Assembly (NCBI GenBank): GCA_030248225.1 | Contig: JASANE010012050.1 | Location: 1-64,000, forward strand | Source: Trileptium ribeirensis | Lineage: Eukaryota; Nematoda; Enoplea; Enoplida; Thoracostomopsidae | DNA: 64,000 nt | Direction: 5' to 3' | In this document: one piece after another, positions 1 through 14,000 of the stretch | Numbering within the stretch: position 1 is the stretch's first letter | Layout of the letters: every line of letters begins with the position of its first letter | Made by a program: the position numbers and the translations under genes | Notes under the pieces: model-generated | The model's database searches: none | Seen by the model: the letters and a program-made list of their open reading frames with translations, nothing else | Told to the model about the DNA's origin: nothing

Positions 1-2032
1 ATATTAAAAACACCCTCATTACTGCGATCAAAATGTAATGGAATAAATGGAACAATACACCAAATTTGACACGGATTTTTTGCAGCAAAACACATCTAAC
101 TTGAGTTGAATTTCCATTTATTGCAAATCTGCACTATTTTAAAAATTATTGGTAGTCGATATGTTCGTTGACTCTAAACAAAAACTTTTGAGAGATCTCG
201 GAAATAATGAAATCATTTTATTGTTGCGGTACAAAATGTCCTCACAATGCAACTACATCTGTTTCAAAATATAGTATTGAGTCGGGGCTATATGTTGACC
301 CGATTTCAGTTAGGCATGCAGTAGAAATATATTCGGGAGCGAGCTATTCTAATTACGTATGAACAGTCACACAATATGATAGCTTAACGTATAAATTTTA
401 CGGCAACCCCTCACGAAGCCTCGCATAGCCCCTGTCAAGACAAATTTGCCTCCCTGAAATCTCAGTTTGCCTCGCCGCAGCAGATCGCACAAAACTTTTG
501 GATAATCAGCCAAAAATTTTTGTAAAATATTATAAAAAAATTGGCTCAAATTGACTAAATTTTATCAAAACTAATAGAGGAAATTAGCAAACAACTGACA
601 TTTGAGGATATTTTAGCAAAATTGGGGACTCGTATAAAATCGTAAAATTTAAAAATTTCGAAAATTTCCTCTCGACGGCACCGTATACTTCCCCTACCCT
701 AAGCCACGCCCGCTGACAGATCTCGCACACCCACGGTATAAATGATAGCTGTATAAATTGTGTAAAATCATAAAGTTGACATCATAAAACAAGTGGTAGA
801 GTAAATATATAACTAAATCGTTATGCGTCTATGCTGCAGCAATCATGGAAAAATCAAAAAGGTCATACTGCATACAGCGCTAGCTATAAGGCGGATATTC
901 CAAAACAAATACTTTAGCGAACGGGTTATTTCCTTACTCTATATAAAAATTAGGTCTATTTTCAAATATGGCCTTACCTATTCTCTACGTATTTTTCTTG
1001 TCGAGTTAGCCAAACTAGTACTTTATTGAAATGAGCACATGCAGCGACAAGCAAGACGAATTTTTATTAACGCTACAGGCGTATTTCATATGCTGGTTTT
1101 GATTTCAAATGGCAAGCTGCAGCTTACTAACATACCATTTACTGGTTATAAGCAAGATGTTGATTTTAGACGTAGTAGGTGCTTATATACTAGTTTTTAG
1201 TATATACTTATTAACTTTATCCTTGGATTTACCCCAGGTAAATACTAAACATTAATTTGCCAAAAAGTAGGTATGGCCCCTCGTATTCCTGAACTAGAAA
1301 ATGAAAACATCCAAAGTTGCTAAATTTTGTGGTAAATAGAGATCATTCTGTTGCTCGCTTAGAGCGCTAAACCGAAGTTTTGTTACAACAGCGGCTATGT
1401 CGCCGGCACGGACGGGTGAACATGTAGCGGGTGCCTCACGGAGTATAGTTTGGCAATTGGGTTTCCATGAACTTTGTATTTCTAATGCAAGTAAAGGCTG
1501 AGTCTAAACGAGCAGTTGACCAAAGAACTTAACCAGTAAGGCAGAGGCCGAACTAGTAATATGACCAGTGATTACCGAGTCTAAACTAGTAGTCGTAGCA
1601 GCATGAATCAAACTGAAAATATGTAACTGCAAAAATGTAAGGTTTGTTTAAGAGAGGCGGTGATAGGGGACGTCCGTCACGATTATATGTTAAGGGTGTC
1701 CCACGAATGGTTGTTAATGTTGTTTACTATATGCCACGCCTCGAAATTAAACTACTTTCGAGTAGTGGTTGCCAGTATACCATCCGGTAGTTGGCTGAAT
1801 GTGTAGTTGGTTGAACTACGTTAGTACCAGTAGCAACAGTGTTCAAACTGGTATTGGCGATGCGGCAGACCAGAGGAGACAGTAGTCTAAACTAGCCCGA
1901 ACCCTAATCAGTAGAGAGATAGTAATAACAGATGTGCCCTATACGTGACCCGGAAGGACAAATTCCTTTCTTGCCACAGCACTGAACGTCAATAAAACTG
2001 TTTTAAACCACTCTGCACAGTCGAATAGCAAC
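1..2032. other. AT-rich stretch, no gene recognised
   Basis: No convincing exon on either strand. Positions 390-730 include short A/T-rich runs of the AAAATTTT/CAAAATTGG kind interrupted by GC-rich patches (CCTCGCCGCAGCAG, CCACGCCCGC), resembling the dispersed repeat described at 4127-4420. Around 1500-1910 the text repeats motifs such as CTAAACTAGTAG and GAACTACGTTAGTACCAGTAG, which looks like diverged repeat DNA but gives no clear period. Confidence 0.4.
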
Positions 2033-2111
2033 CTGCAAACATTCACAAAATAATGTTCGGTGTAGAAGATGAGACTGCTTTAATTGCCACATCGTAAAAC
2101 ATTCAGCACAA
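2033..2111 (-). CDS. Possible further F2 exon (weak)
   Basis: A minus-strand frame open from 2197 to 2003 contains CAECFTMWQLKQSHLLHRT then LFCECLQVAIRLC. Its spacing resembles the F2 segment with Trp-x-x-Leu followed by Y-L-x-V-A-R-K-W. An AG at 2112-2113 (AAAAG, a poor acceptor) would give the phase required by the exon at 4915-5024, and CAG|GTTGCT could be the donor. The match is distant, the following Trp and Phe-Gly are missing and both splice sites are weak, so this may be chance. Confidence 0.22.
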
Positions 2112-3284
2112 CTTTTATACGCTTCGACTAAATCAGATTTTATAAAAACAGGTAGAAATTTAACTAAAATATCGTGATCAAAAAGCTTCTGTTGCATGTA
2201 GGCGAACGAGCATCGCTTCTCAAAAATTATTGTTTAAAAATTCCGGCATACCATCGATATTTTCCTAACGCCGGCTAGACTACGGCATATATTGCAGAAA
2301 GCAATGATGTCGACGCAAGATTCGACTATATTTCGTTCTTACAATTTATGCCTTTCGAATAAAATACTTCGTTCGATTTGGGTCGTGTTTTTACCATCGC
2401 ATGTGTCGACTTTGGAACCAGCGGATAGTGTTGATTTTATCCAAATATTTATAGATAACTACAAAATAAGGGGTGAAAAATTTTTTGGACCAGAATTGAC
2501 CAAATTTTGTTGCTATTGTCTGTATTATTGCAAAGAATCTTCCGATTTGTTTAGGGTTCAGCTACGAATGATTGTTATCTATTAATTGAGTTTCTTAGTT
2601 ATTAGTTTCGTTTATCGATATTTAATTATTATTCGTGATTCCATGTTAGTATAACAAATAACTAAATGCAATGGCGCTAAACCCAACGGTCTCAGTGCAG
2701 CATACAGGTTTCTTAGCAGCCATATAACCAAGATTAGTACTATATATATTAAAATGTACGAGTTACGTAGCAAACAAGCGTAGCAAAACAATGCGTACTT
2801 ACAAAGGCTAACTGGTCAGTTTTTCAGTATTTTACTTTTTAGAGAAGGTAAAGTTTTTCTGGAAACCGTGAGAGTGAAGTAACGCTAAATTTTCTGCAAA
2901 AGTAGAAAATCAGCTATGATTTCTATGTATTTAGATTATAATAATAATGTTAGTTGGCGAATTTTTCTTATTAATTCGTATAAGTTTCACAAAATATTAC
3001 ATGTTTTCGATTGGACCAAATGTGGCAGTAGTCTTAATATTGAATTTTTGGAGGTCAATAAATTTTGAGTATGAAAAAGATTTCTGAGTAGTGGCCATGA
3101 AGACAAGGATTACAAAAAATCATGATCAGAAACTGAAGTTTACCATATATTTCGCACTTGAATACTTGCGAGAACATTGTTGGTGCAACATAGTTGCACT
3201 AATGTACGTATTCACTTTAGGTCTGAACACCTGGGTTGATCTTTTCACAGGTCAGTTCACATCAGTTCATTAAAAGCAATGGAC
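2112..3284. other. Mostly featureless AT-rich sequence
   Basis: A plus-strand 97-codon frame at 2292-2585 has no family I recognise and no splice context; I treat it as chance. Nothing else is visible apart from scattered A/T runs. Confidence 0.35.
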
Positions 3285-3721
3285 GCGAACAAATCACGAT
3301 TTTTTTCTTATGTACGCGTGCACGACTTGCTACGCAGTAACGTGCACGATACGTGACGCAGTAACGCGCAGTAGGCGCTGTTCGCGGTCACTATATTGCG
3401 AGTTAGTATCGCATTTTTCTAACCACGTACAAGTGAAAACGCGATTACCAAAACGCGTTTTTTCTCGTATAATACACAAGTGAACCGCGAACATTGCTGT
3501 GTGTATTCAGAACGTCATTTGATGAACGTGGACAAACATGCGAAATTGACAAATTTGTGCGAACGCAAATTCCATTCATACATCACAGACCTCATGTTCA
3601 CGTTCACAAAAGTGCAAATACCAATGACAAAAATGTGAACGCGAATTTCTGCGCGCATCAATTCGTGATTTTGATAAAAGAACAACCTTGGTCTACACAC
3701 GTAAAGTGGACTCACGTATAA
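3285..3721. repeat. Dispersed repeat, copy 1
   Basis: This block shares diagnostic strings with 13170-13600 in the same orientation: TTCGCGGT(C/A)ACTA followed by a diverged GAGTTAG/GAATTAG stretch near the left side, and TAAAGTGGACTCAC at the right end (3702-3715 here, 13579-13592 there). Between them both are rich in CGTGCAC/CGCGC words and GTGAACG motifs. The apparent frames inside (3494-3721 plus, 3515-3715 minus) lie in the repeat and are not treated as genes. Confidence 0.5.
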
Positions 3722-4126
3722 TATTTTTCAGGTATTTCAGCTTGATTTTATGTTTAGTTTCCCACCTAATAGTATAATCGCCACCTAAGTCAAGCTGAGA
3801 TGTAACGCTATATACTTAAAAAGGAGAGCTTAATGCGGAGCTTCCGGTGAGGACGGTAGCAGCGAACTGGCTTTAGGATTATCAGAAGGCTTACAGATAT
3901 AAGTACTTTAGCTTAGGATATGGCTTAGGCTTAGTAAAGCGGGGATAGCACAACCTGCATGGTTGTGTACACCGTCAGATTGATTTTGGCCGTTCCTTTA
4001 ATAATAGTTGGCAAAATTGCGTCAAATTAAAGTATGCTTGGTTCCTAATGATACGAAAAACAGAACTGTAGACGCTTCCAACGCCGGCATAGCTGCTGAT
4101 CATACATGCTCATATTGCGAGGAGGC

Positions 4127-4420
4127 CTAAATCCTTGAAGCTTGAACTGCCCCTCCCGGGGCGACGCCGATATAACTGGGAAGCAGCCTGATGCCCCAGA
4201 GGCTCCGCACCACCCACAACAATGTTCGCGCAAAATATTTAGGCGAAAATCGGAAAAAAAGATTGAAAATTGGCAAAAATTGGGAGAAATGGTTGGAAAT
4301 CCGTAGAAAATTGGCAAAATTTGTGGGATAATTGACAGAAATCGAGAAAAAATTTGCAAAAATTAGAAGCAAATTTTAGTTCCATGCGAAAATTTGTCGT
4401 CTCCTGACGATCTCCCTCCC
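4127..4420. repeat. Dispersed GCCAATTTT-type repeat
   Basis: A GC-rich patch (CCCCTCCCGGGGCGACG, GGCTCCGCACCACCC) is followed by a run of near-tandem words AAATTGGCAAAAATT, GAAAATCGG and a GC-rich tail (CTCCCTCCCCACC). The same architecture, GC-rich box next to repeated AATTTTTGCCAATTTT words, recurs at 42998-43500, 45005-45210 and 57975-58150, in either orientation. The two minus-strand frames read as low-complexity Phe/Ser-rich protein and are by-products. Confidence 0.5.
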
Positions 4421-4914
4421 CACCTTACCCTCGGTGAAATTATAAATTAAATTGAAAGCATGAATTTTATAACTATAACAAAACATATTAAAATTGATAT
4501 TTTTACGGAGCCTGTTCCTATATTGTTGCAGCCTTTCAAAATGGTCTAAAAATTATTCTTTCAAAGTATAGAAGATTAAAAACTGCTAAAAGCAGTAAAA
4601 ATAAACCACTTACAAATGACTTAATATTAAACAATGCTACAGTAAATGTAGAAGTACCACGCTATAATTCTTTGATTCAAGATATGGAGCGACACCTTCA
4701 AACTCAGAAGTTGATCACATATTTGGAAGAACCCTCGATCAGGAATAAAGGCGCCCTATTAATAATTGCTTGGCGATTTCCGCTGTAAAACAATTCCGTT
4801 AACAAATACATATTTTGTTTCAGAAATGAGGAACAGAATTTAATGAGTATTAAACAGTTTAATATATTCTAAATTCTTCAATCTACGTATCTATTTCTAT
4901 TGTGGTATTTTTAC

Positions 4915-5024
4915 CTGAGCTGTTCACTGCCACCAATGCCTGACTCATGTCCAGTTGGATAGAATTTGTGTATAACGCATTTGACTTGATCTTTTGCACA
5001 ATCTTTACAATTACCGAAGTGCAT
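4915..5024 (-). CDS. PLEKHH-like exon N: FERM F2 lobe, middle
   Basis: One hundred and ten bases (36 codons plus AG), acceptor TTAAATGTTTCAG and donor GTAAAAA. The peptide MHFGNCKDCAKDQVKC then VIHKFYPTGHESGIGGSEQL matches the family's V-x-Y/I-G-D-x ... L-x-x-V-x-x-F-Y/H-P-x-R-Y-R-x-G-x-x-E-E-Q-L-R. It is the last exon I can place securely; the remainder of F2 (W-x-x-L-x-G, Y-L-x-V-A-R-K-W-P-F-F-G) and F3 should follow to the left. Confidence 0.88.
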
Positions 5025-8000
5025 CTGAAACATTTAACCAGTTATTTCTTTTGTAAACATCAATTCACCTTAATTTTGCTCAAGTTAGCATTGCTTCTAA
5101 ACATAGAAAATAACAGCGTCAAAACAGTATAATGCTGTTTAAAACTAATATATGAGGAAGTTCTGCACGTAATAAATTTACATATCTCATAACTTAATGT
5201 AATTTTCCCATAATTACGGCCTTCCAATGTTATGTGAATTATCAGCTATCTTGTATTTGACTTAATACCGTTCGCGAGTGCGATATGTCTACCGGATTCG
5301 GTATTTTGCAGTGGTTTGTACTGAAATTATACATAGAAAAACAATTTAATGGCAAAATCTTGAATGATTCCAGTCTTTAGTATCAGCCGGCAGATACAAT
5401 TCAGAGTGCACTAGTGTAAAGCGCTGGAGTAGCTGAATTTTTCAAGTTGAGAACAACTTTTGACGCACTATCCCAAATTTAGATACTAACGGGCAGGGTT
5501 TCGCAGCTAAATTTATCAAACTTTTTATTTGTCACACACTCTTAATCAAGTAGAGAACCTGAAAAGAATAGAGACACAATATGATCAATACCTGCTGCTT
5601 TAATGTTGGCCGGTTTTCCCTCAGCTGCTGAGTGAGTTTTGAAGACTGCTGTATGCCAAAAATTTAAGAATTGTGCTCCAGAGAGGTCCTGGTAAGAAAC
5701 TGCGTTTTTAGTTATGTCCTTCAATGTGTGCACGGAGATATAATGAAGTTTGTGTTGTAATATGGAGCACATTGCTTAAAACGTTTACAAATAAAAAGCA
5801 TTCTCCACTAAGATAATATAACTGGGTAAATAACGTTCTATTTACTCTTACAAACTTAAGGTTGTGCTATTACGTTGGCTTTGTTTTGCAATATGTTTGT
5901 TTGCCAAAGGGCGAAAATAACGAGTGATCACAATATGACGAAAACGTTGAGGGCCGGCGCAAGCATCCCATGCCTGTTCAGTTGGTAGTCCCTCATACCT
6001 AGGGGGCCCACACAAAATCGTATGAAACAGTGATATTATTCACACACAATTTTTCTGGCATTAGAGATGAGCGTCAGTAAGTTGCTTTCCCCTCATGCTT
6101 CGGTCGGCAGTAATATCGTCTAACCATCCCGTGTAATTATTTGTTATTTATGAAGTATAAATCCGAATTATGCTTTCTACGACTCCACGGTGTCTTCCAG
6201 TATGTGTTAGTGTTACTTCAGTAACTATTATGCGTTACTGGAATTTATGATTATGGCCTATCACATAAATTTTATTTATCTTATTTATTTAAAATTTATT
6301 TTTCATTTTATGACCCAATCACATTTATTTCTACAATATAACGAAAGATTTTGATATAGACTAGAAGAGGATGAAACCTAAACTTTTTCATATAGTGCAT
6401 ACGGTGCTGTCACAATCATTGCAACACATGGACCTAGAATGGTTTTAAAGCAACTTATGTAAATTGATATAAAGGGATCACTGTGGTAGTGCATACATAC
6501 AGCAATCCAACTGTCAGTAAGTTTGCTATTGGGATATAATTCGATATAGAAAAATAAGCAACAAAACATGTCGCAGGGCCCCCTCACAAAGATTTTGGTG
6601 GGGCACTCACAACCCTAATGCCGGCTCTGAATTTTCCATTAGCAAGATCACTTTATGTCGACAGGGCACTATATATTTCATCACATGTGACATCGCGATC
6701 AAATGGAAGATCTCGGGTTTACATCTCTAAATGTTTTATTTGTTTCATTATTATTTTTGCGCTAAAGTGACCCAGAGTAAGCAATTGACACAATCAATTA
6801 GACAGATATTTCAAATCGCATAAGCATAAAACGACCCACGTTGAAGAATTTACCTGCGCAAGAATGCTGCATAGTTCAACAGCTAAAGTTGAATTTGTCG
6901 GAAATTTACCGTCACGAACGGCCTGCGACAACTGGTAACACTGAAAGATTTTGTCGCGCTCAGTTTCTGACTTGACATGAGTACGAAAGAAATATCTGAA
7001 ATATCTTTTGTGCATGTTAGAAGGAATTTTCGAAGAAAACTTCAAATTCGTATGTTGGTTTGAAATGGATAATCAATCAGCTTTGATTCACTCGCCAATA
7101 TGTTCTTAAGGTGAAATCATACGTGGCTTTTGCATAGCTCAATCATCACAACGTTACAGATTTATATATATAAGTAGCAATGTAATGTAACGTTACCGCA
7201 AGCTCTAAAACAGGACCCTTTGAATTATCAACACCTCTAAGCAGTCTCCATCCATACAATAAGTCATATATACCCAACGTAGATATTATAAGAGATCTTT
7301 ACTGGTAATGAGTCTTACTTTGAGTGCTTGTTATCTAGGCGAATGTATATGCGTTAAAACGTTGATAATAATTTTAGAGCAGTAAACAGTCGTTGGGTTT
7401 GCCAGTTATTAAGTATAAAATTTTGTAGCACAATTATTTCGAGCTGTATCGATGGTCTTCGTATATTGTAACCGCTACTGTTCGTTTATAACTTTGGAGT
7501 TTTTTGCGGTCATGCATGCTAAACTGAACTATAATTTGCAAATAAATTTATTTGTCAGCCAAGATACTTAAGTTCGTAACAGCACGATATTTCGGAAATG
7601 CTAGGGGACATCTAAAATTTGGATTCCAAGGGGACAAATTCGATTCTGATGGACGGTCGGATAATGGTGGAGTGTGATCGCAAGATTGGCGATTTACATT
7701 TGTTATGAATAAACACTATATTATTTTGGTGTACTGATCATTGGTAATCACGTTCCACCCGCCCTTTATGCGCGGGCTTGCTTTTTGCATAACATTGGAA
7801 AACTAATTAAACCCAAAGCAATATCGAAAGTATCCGGTCGATCCTAAAATTGTTACGCGTGTAATAATATTACGATTTATAACATTGTTTTGTCACGGAA
7901 ACGGGTGTGCACCCTGATGAGCCGGGGACGGTGGTCAGAAAATTTTACAGTTGTACTTTTTGCCTATGCAATTTCGATGTTCTAAGTCTGATCCCGCTGC

Positions 8001-11000
8001 GCACACTTGTCAATGCTATCGTACTATGCTATATTGAGTGGCATAATATGTAATGCGTGTCAGGACGGGACCAGGACATCGGTAAAAATTGTCATAAAAT
8101 CGGGATTTGGATATTCAGACACAATTTAGACGTCGGAGCGAGTGGTGCTGGCACGCATGTGTCACGTTAGTAATAAATAGATGCATGTATTTGTCTAGGA
8201 GAAGCGTGTGCGCATGTATAGGTAATAGTTGCTAGGAACGTGGGTTTCGGGAAGAGAGCAAAAGTTGCTAAATTCGCAGCAAATAGTACTCTGAGAAAGG
8301 GCGATCTAAAACCCAAACATTTCAGGTTTTACCGGGATATTGGGGCTCCTCAAGGTTTCCAAATCGGACATTCGGATGCACCAAACCCTTAGCTATAAGT
8401 GCTTAGGGACCCCATTTAGGCGGTTAAACACTGATTTCTCTAACCACCAAATTATACCCTAGATATCCAAAATCCACGATTTTTGAACTCCACACTGCCA
8501 CATGGCTCTACACTACCTATTCCACCGAAACCCGGGGCCGCCAATCTCCATCGGTCCACGCAGGATCCTCATAACTCATTCGGGGTACCACAATTTTCTG
8601 CGTTTGGCACATAAAACGGCCTCTAGCAGGTTACCTATTAAAGGCTACTACCAAATAAGAAGTTCCGCTAGTAGAGGGCCTGCCAGGGCATGAGCCTCAT
8701 CGCGCCCCCGGCTACCTACTATTTTCTGTTCACATCAAGTTAAAGATAACCCACAAAAAGCTTAAAATTTGTTCCAGCGCCTACAGCGCTTATATATTTC
8801 TCTTCTATAAAAGCCTCGCGCCGACCAGCGCAATGTTTAGGTTGTTTTTCCAGCCTGTTGACAAGCTTCGGCCACTGCCCACAGCCAACTTCTCTCGTCT
8901 GCAATGTTATTGACGGCGGTTGTTGTTTGCAGGGTTTGTAGCGCGGCTTGTCGCTTTATGTACAGGTTTGGGTGCTGTGTGTTATATTTGTGTATACATA
9001 TGATTTTGGTTTAAAAATTTAAAATTTACTTTTCTTTTAGTTCTCACCAGATTTAGTACATCAGTGGGATAAGAATACCCGAGCGTGGGGTAAACAGCGT
9101 GTATGCAAGAGCTAAGTCCGATGCAGCGTTGGAGCCAGTCGAGAACTTTACACTTGCGGTTTTGTGTTTGGCCGTTGTTGCTATTGCTTACTGTTTTGTC
9201 CGCTTGCTTTCACTTTGTTTTACGCTTTGGGTTTCTTTTCGCTTTCGGCTTTTGATTTACCCAGGAGGACTTTCCTCGCGTAGCATGCGGGAAAGTCCCT
9301 CCTGGTGTCTCGGTTTTAAAATTCTATCGCAGGCGCCACCATTTCGGGTGCTGGAGCGGCTGAAAGATATTTCGCGCGCCCATAAGTGTATGCGCTCGAA
9401 AAAGAGCAAGGTTAATGCAATTTCACGCCTAAAAGGTGCCGCCCCAAACTCGATTAGTTGTCCTACTCATTGGGTACAAATTGTGTCATCATTGCTCAGT
9501 GGGTAGATGTTATACTTGATAGGTGATGTGATTAGGTTTTTCGGGAAAGCGCAGGAAAGAAAGAAGAAGGGGAAGGTTCACAGGGACATGGGATACGGTA
9601 AACGGTAAAGTTTACTGAAATGAATAAGTCGATTTGGAGGCAGTCGCGATCACAGCCAGCAGTTTAAGTAAATATAAAAATAACCAGTGGACTCACCCGA
9701 AAAAATCCGAGTGTTGCCGTTATGAGCTTCTTAGCTATCTCAAAGATATCCGCTTGAAAGTGTGAACCGGCACTTCCAAGCCTTACAGCTACGGTAGAAC
9801 CCCGTTCATTTTTAACAATACATTCAGGGCTCCGTGGTTCGGACGGGCTTGCCAGTACAGGGGCCGGCGGCGTCGCAAGATCGTTGCTGTCCACGCTGTG
9901 AAACCACGAACAGCCCTCCTTTCTCGTCATTGCCTTGCCAGATCCACTGGGAGATCATAAGTCCCCGTATGGTAGGCCGTTGTCAGAGGGAGATTGTTGA
10001 GTTCGTTGTAGGCTGACGATACACGAGTGGTTCCAGGTCGTACAAGATGTCATTTTTAGAGAATCGCAAAGTAGAAACGATAGGAGCGAACGAGGTCATT
10101 TGCAACCCAAGCTCAAGAGAACATATCCTAAAACCCTAAAATAACGCCTCAGTTGAAGCGCCCACTAAAATTCGAAACATGCTCTCGTGAGATTTTCTAT
10201 CTGCTAAGGAAGTCCCGTCTTCAGAATCCTCGTCGAGAGCTCTTAAGCTGCGGTAGGCGACTCGTCCTATCTTGGACAGTAACTAACCTCTGTTGTGCAG
10301 ACACGGGCCGTCCCAGATGCAGGGCGACATGACAAGACCCCACTCCTGTTATCACCTCCCCAGCTTCCTCATCAAGCGTCAGCGGGAACGGCATTTTGAT
10401 ATTCACTCATGACAAAATGCTGATTTTACAGACAACTAATTAAGGAGTTGGATGGGAGTACCACGCAGGCTTTGGGTTGTGCAAATGACCTGTTACCGAG
10501 GTGAAAATGCAAGCGATTCCAACTGTGATATGAAAGTGAGGCCAAGGAAACAACAAACGAAAGAGATCAAGTCAGATGCGACCCGAGCGATTCAGTTACT
10601 TAGACGGATCACGGAGAGCGCTCTCATGTAATCGAGTCTCTGCCATCGTGAGATCTTCGAGACAGCACGACTTCCAAGTCATCTACAAAATTAAGACGTG
10701 GGTTCTAAAGCCGTGTGGCTACGGTATGGGTCCTCGTCGGACTTTTCTCTCTTAACATCGGAGACTATATAGACAAATAACGTCGTCCTGTGTTCAGGAG
10801 ACGTAGCATTAGCCTTCGGATTACGAATCCTTTTCACTCCCTGTTCCGTCTCGGTGATCATCATTTACTACATCATGAATCACGAAAGTAAGATATAAGC
10901 AGAAAGGGGATTGGATTTCGCATGGCCTCTTAGTAGTACTGTGTCGGGTACTTTTGAAGTACGGGATATCGGGCATTATAGTCGAAAATAACATGACGGA

Positions 11001-14000
11001 ATATACCATTATTTAGAGTGCCCTGCGCGGTACGTACTCGTGATCATTGACATAATCGAAGTTCGTTTAAATATTTTGTTTGAATTTGTTTATTAATGAA
11101 TCAGTAAATCGCGGATGTGATTTACTTGATGTTCAGCGATAAGTAAGTGTACCAGAGCTGGACAAAACAACTTTCAGGATAGACTCAAACAGGAATAGAA
11201 AGAAATCAGTCCACCAGCAGCAGGCGAATAAATCAAATTGAGGCGGCGAATTATCGGGTAAAGAAGGCTATCCAGGAAGGACACCTGAGTGGTTCATGTC
11301 GTTGGAGACTACATCGGGTTTTCATGTTCCATGCCCCAAACAGAAAAATGGACCCGGGCAAAGCAAGTGGCTCTGGGATTCCTAAGCGTTGCCCTTTTCG
11401 TGGTAGGACGCTGGTTAGGACAATCGGGGACAACCAAGAGTATGCCTACGTATAGACCCATAGGAGAAAAGGCGGATTTAAACAACTCGAGATCTTGCAG
11501 GAAGTGAGGGAAAGGCGGGTCAGGCTTATTACCGCTGAGCAGGCTTACGGATAGTCCTCTCTCGGGATACCTCCGTACCACTAGAAACGTGGGCCAATAT
11601 AGGGGCTAGGTTGAACACCATGGTAAACCCGCTAACCGGTTGCAATAGATCGGCCAGCGATTCACTGGGGAGCCGGGAAAGCCGGGGTCGTGCAGGTACC
11701 ATAGTTTGGGAATGGCGGTGCAGCTGGGGTTGCTTAAGGCCAGTATTGATCCTAGTACAACTGTATGCCGCTATGGTGCTAAAGGTTTTAATATGTTGCA
11801 TTGAAACTATTTCTGCTTCCAGGTAATACTACGAATGTCAAAAACATGCAAAAAATCCTAGCATTCGCGATGAGGTTGAATTATTGGTTAGAAACTAAGA
11901 AATAAACTTGTTTTTAAATATGATCAAAGACTAGCTTGTAAATTCGGAAACACGCCGAATTTTTGTCAAGGTTGTCACCTGCATACATACATTCTGTTTA
12001 AATCTATAATTGCACATTTACATAATAACACTGTTGTCATACAGAACTCATGAATTCGAAATTTTAAAACCATTTTGCTTCCGTCATAGCTTTTAAGGCT
12101 CATACTGAATTATAATTTATAAAAACTTATAACTTCGGATATCTAAAGGGTTAGGATCAGCTATGGCAACGTAGTGTCTTTTTACAGAATTAACACTTAA
12201 TGCTCAGTGGATTTGATTCAATATTACAAATATAGCAGCAGAAATATTAGCACTATAATAGCGGGAGAGTACTTGGCGCACAACTGCTTGTACGCTGTAC
12301 TACTCGGCGGGTCAGACGTCAAATATGTGGTTACAAATTGTAAAAGCATTCTTAAATTCGGAAACAATAAATTGAGCAGAAATTAACAACCTTACCTCTT
12401 CTGAAGCGACAATCTGATCACCCGATTACTGGGAAATTTTCCGGATTTATTTTCCAACAGCTTTGATTCCCAGTCGTGTATCACGTCACACAGCTAAACA
12501 TGAATATAAATTTGAGTACAGAGGTTAAGAAATGATGGTTTGTAAGCCACGTAGTGTTTAAGTCACTTCTCTAAAAACGACAACGGAATTTATTTTTCGA
12601 TGTTTCATTGGAGCCGATTCCCTCAGAAGTTCGGAAGGATGCGAAACGGCGATTCGAGATTTCATTTTCCTACCTGCATATTACTTGAAATTCTTGTCGT
12701 GGTAAAAGAGATAGTGTAAAATATAACTGAGTTATACGTATAAATGGCACAATATCGGAAGATAGTGTATTATTAGAAGGATAACAAACAAAAATTGACG
12801 ACATTTCACTTGGGATTTTGCGCATAGGATATTTATACCGAGAGGTTTTAATCCCAGGTTGCCAATTTTTTTGCTGGGATTTATCCTCGCAACTAACCAT
12901 TGCTGTTTCTCTGGCATGTTAAAACAGATATAATTGCTCATATAGCTTAAAATGACATATTTTAACAATTTTTGTTTTATCGCACGTATACATGCGTATC
13001 GCAATACGTCCCGTCTGCAAGCCTAATAATGCTCCTACATTTTTTCATGGTTCTACTTTACGTGCGAACTCCTGGTTATTTTGACTGGTTAGTAATGTTG
13101 TTAACAGTCATACCACAGATGGCCGCAAACAACTTGCAATCCACCCTTATGAGCGCGATCACGGTTTTCAGTTCAGAAGCACGCAGGCACGGTTCGCGGT
13201 AACTAGATTACGAATTAGGATACAGCGGTTTCATAGTCGAGTTTCTGGTTTGTGAACATTTGATTGAATCAAGACACTGAACGTGGTCTCAAATGTGCGA
13301 AATAAATGGATTTTGAGAAGATTACTAATAGAAAAAATTAGACCATAAACACAAATCATGTATTCCAGGATTTTGATGTGCGCGCACAAGATGCACGGTA
13401 TCGGCAAATCTGCGTGTAGTAATTCTGTTCATACACGTAAGAGAAATCATTATAGTAATATTAAAAGTGTATTTGCTTGCCCGAAGTGCGAACCACAATG
13501 GCGGAATTGCGAAAACTAGTTTTTGCGCGAATTTGTTTTCGATTTTTACAAGAGAAATACCATGGTGAACGTCCTAAAGTGGACTCACTCGTTTTGCTGG
13601 CGTTTTTGAGCATCTTAACGGGAAATACGGAAAGTTTCGAATGGCAGATGAAAACAATCATTGACAAAATTCAATGATAATGTATTCGGAGTATCTGTAT
13701 GCCATACTGGATAAATAAAAAGTAATAACTAAAAATAAATAAACAAAAAATAATATTTTATGTTCTGGTTTTGAACCGTAAGCGCAAGGGTATAATTCTC
13801 TCTGAAAAATGAACTTCTGCAAGTCGTAAACTCAACTGACGGATCTTAACTAAATATATCAGTGGATTGCGGTCATTGAGAATTGCAATAAATCACAAAT
13901 TATCAAGCCGATATACATATTGTTGTTATGATATAACTATAAAATAGCATTACTCACAAATTTAATCTAGCACCGAAAAGTTAAATACTTAAAGTACACA

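Noticed and set aside
3515..3721. Overlapping frames on both strands of about 70 codons
   Set aside because: They lie within a dispersed repeat and share no protein similarity with its second copy.
5542..5774. Terminal F3 exon of the PLEKHH-like gene
   Set aside because: It lies between two F2 exons that join each other in phase, has an incompatible start phase and lacks the conserved Gly-Gly of F3. Kept only as a low-confidence frame.
7897..7945. Hammerhead-ribozyme-like core (GGAAAC and CTGATGAG close together)
   Set aside because: The order and spacing are wrong: only one hairpin separates GAAAC from CTGATGAG, the cleavage-site strand is absent, and the GAAA after the second stem is displaced by several bases.
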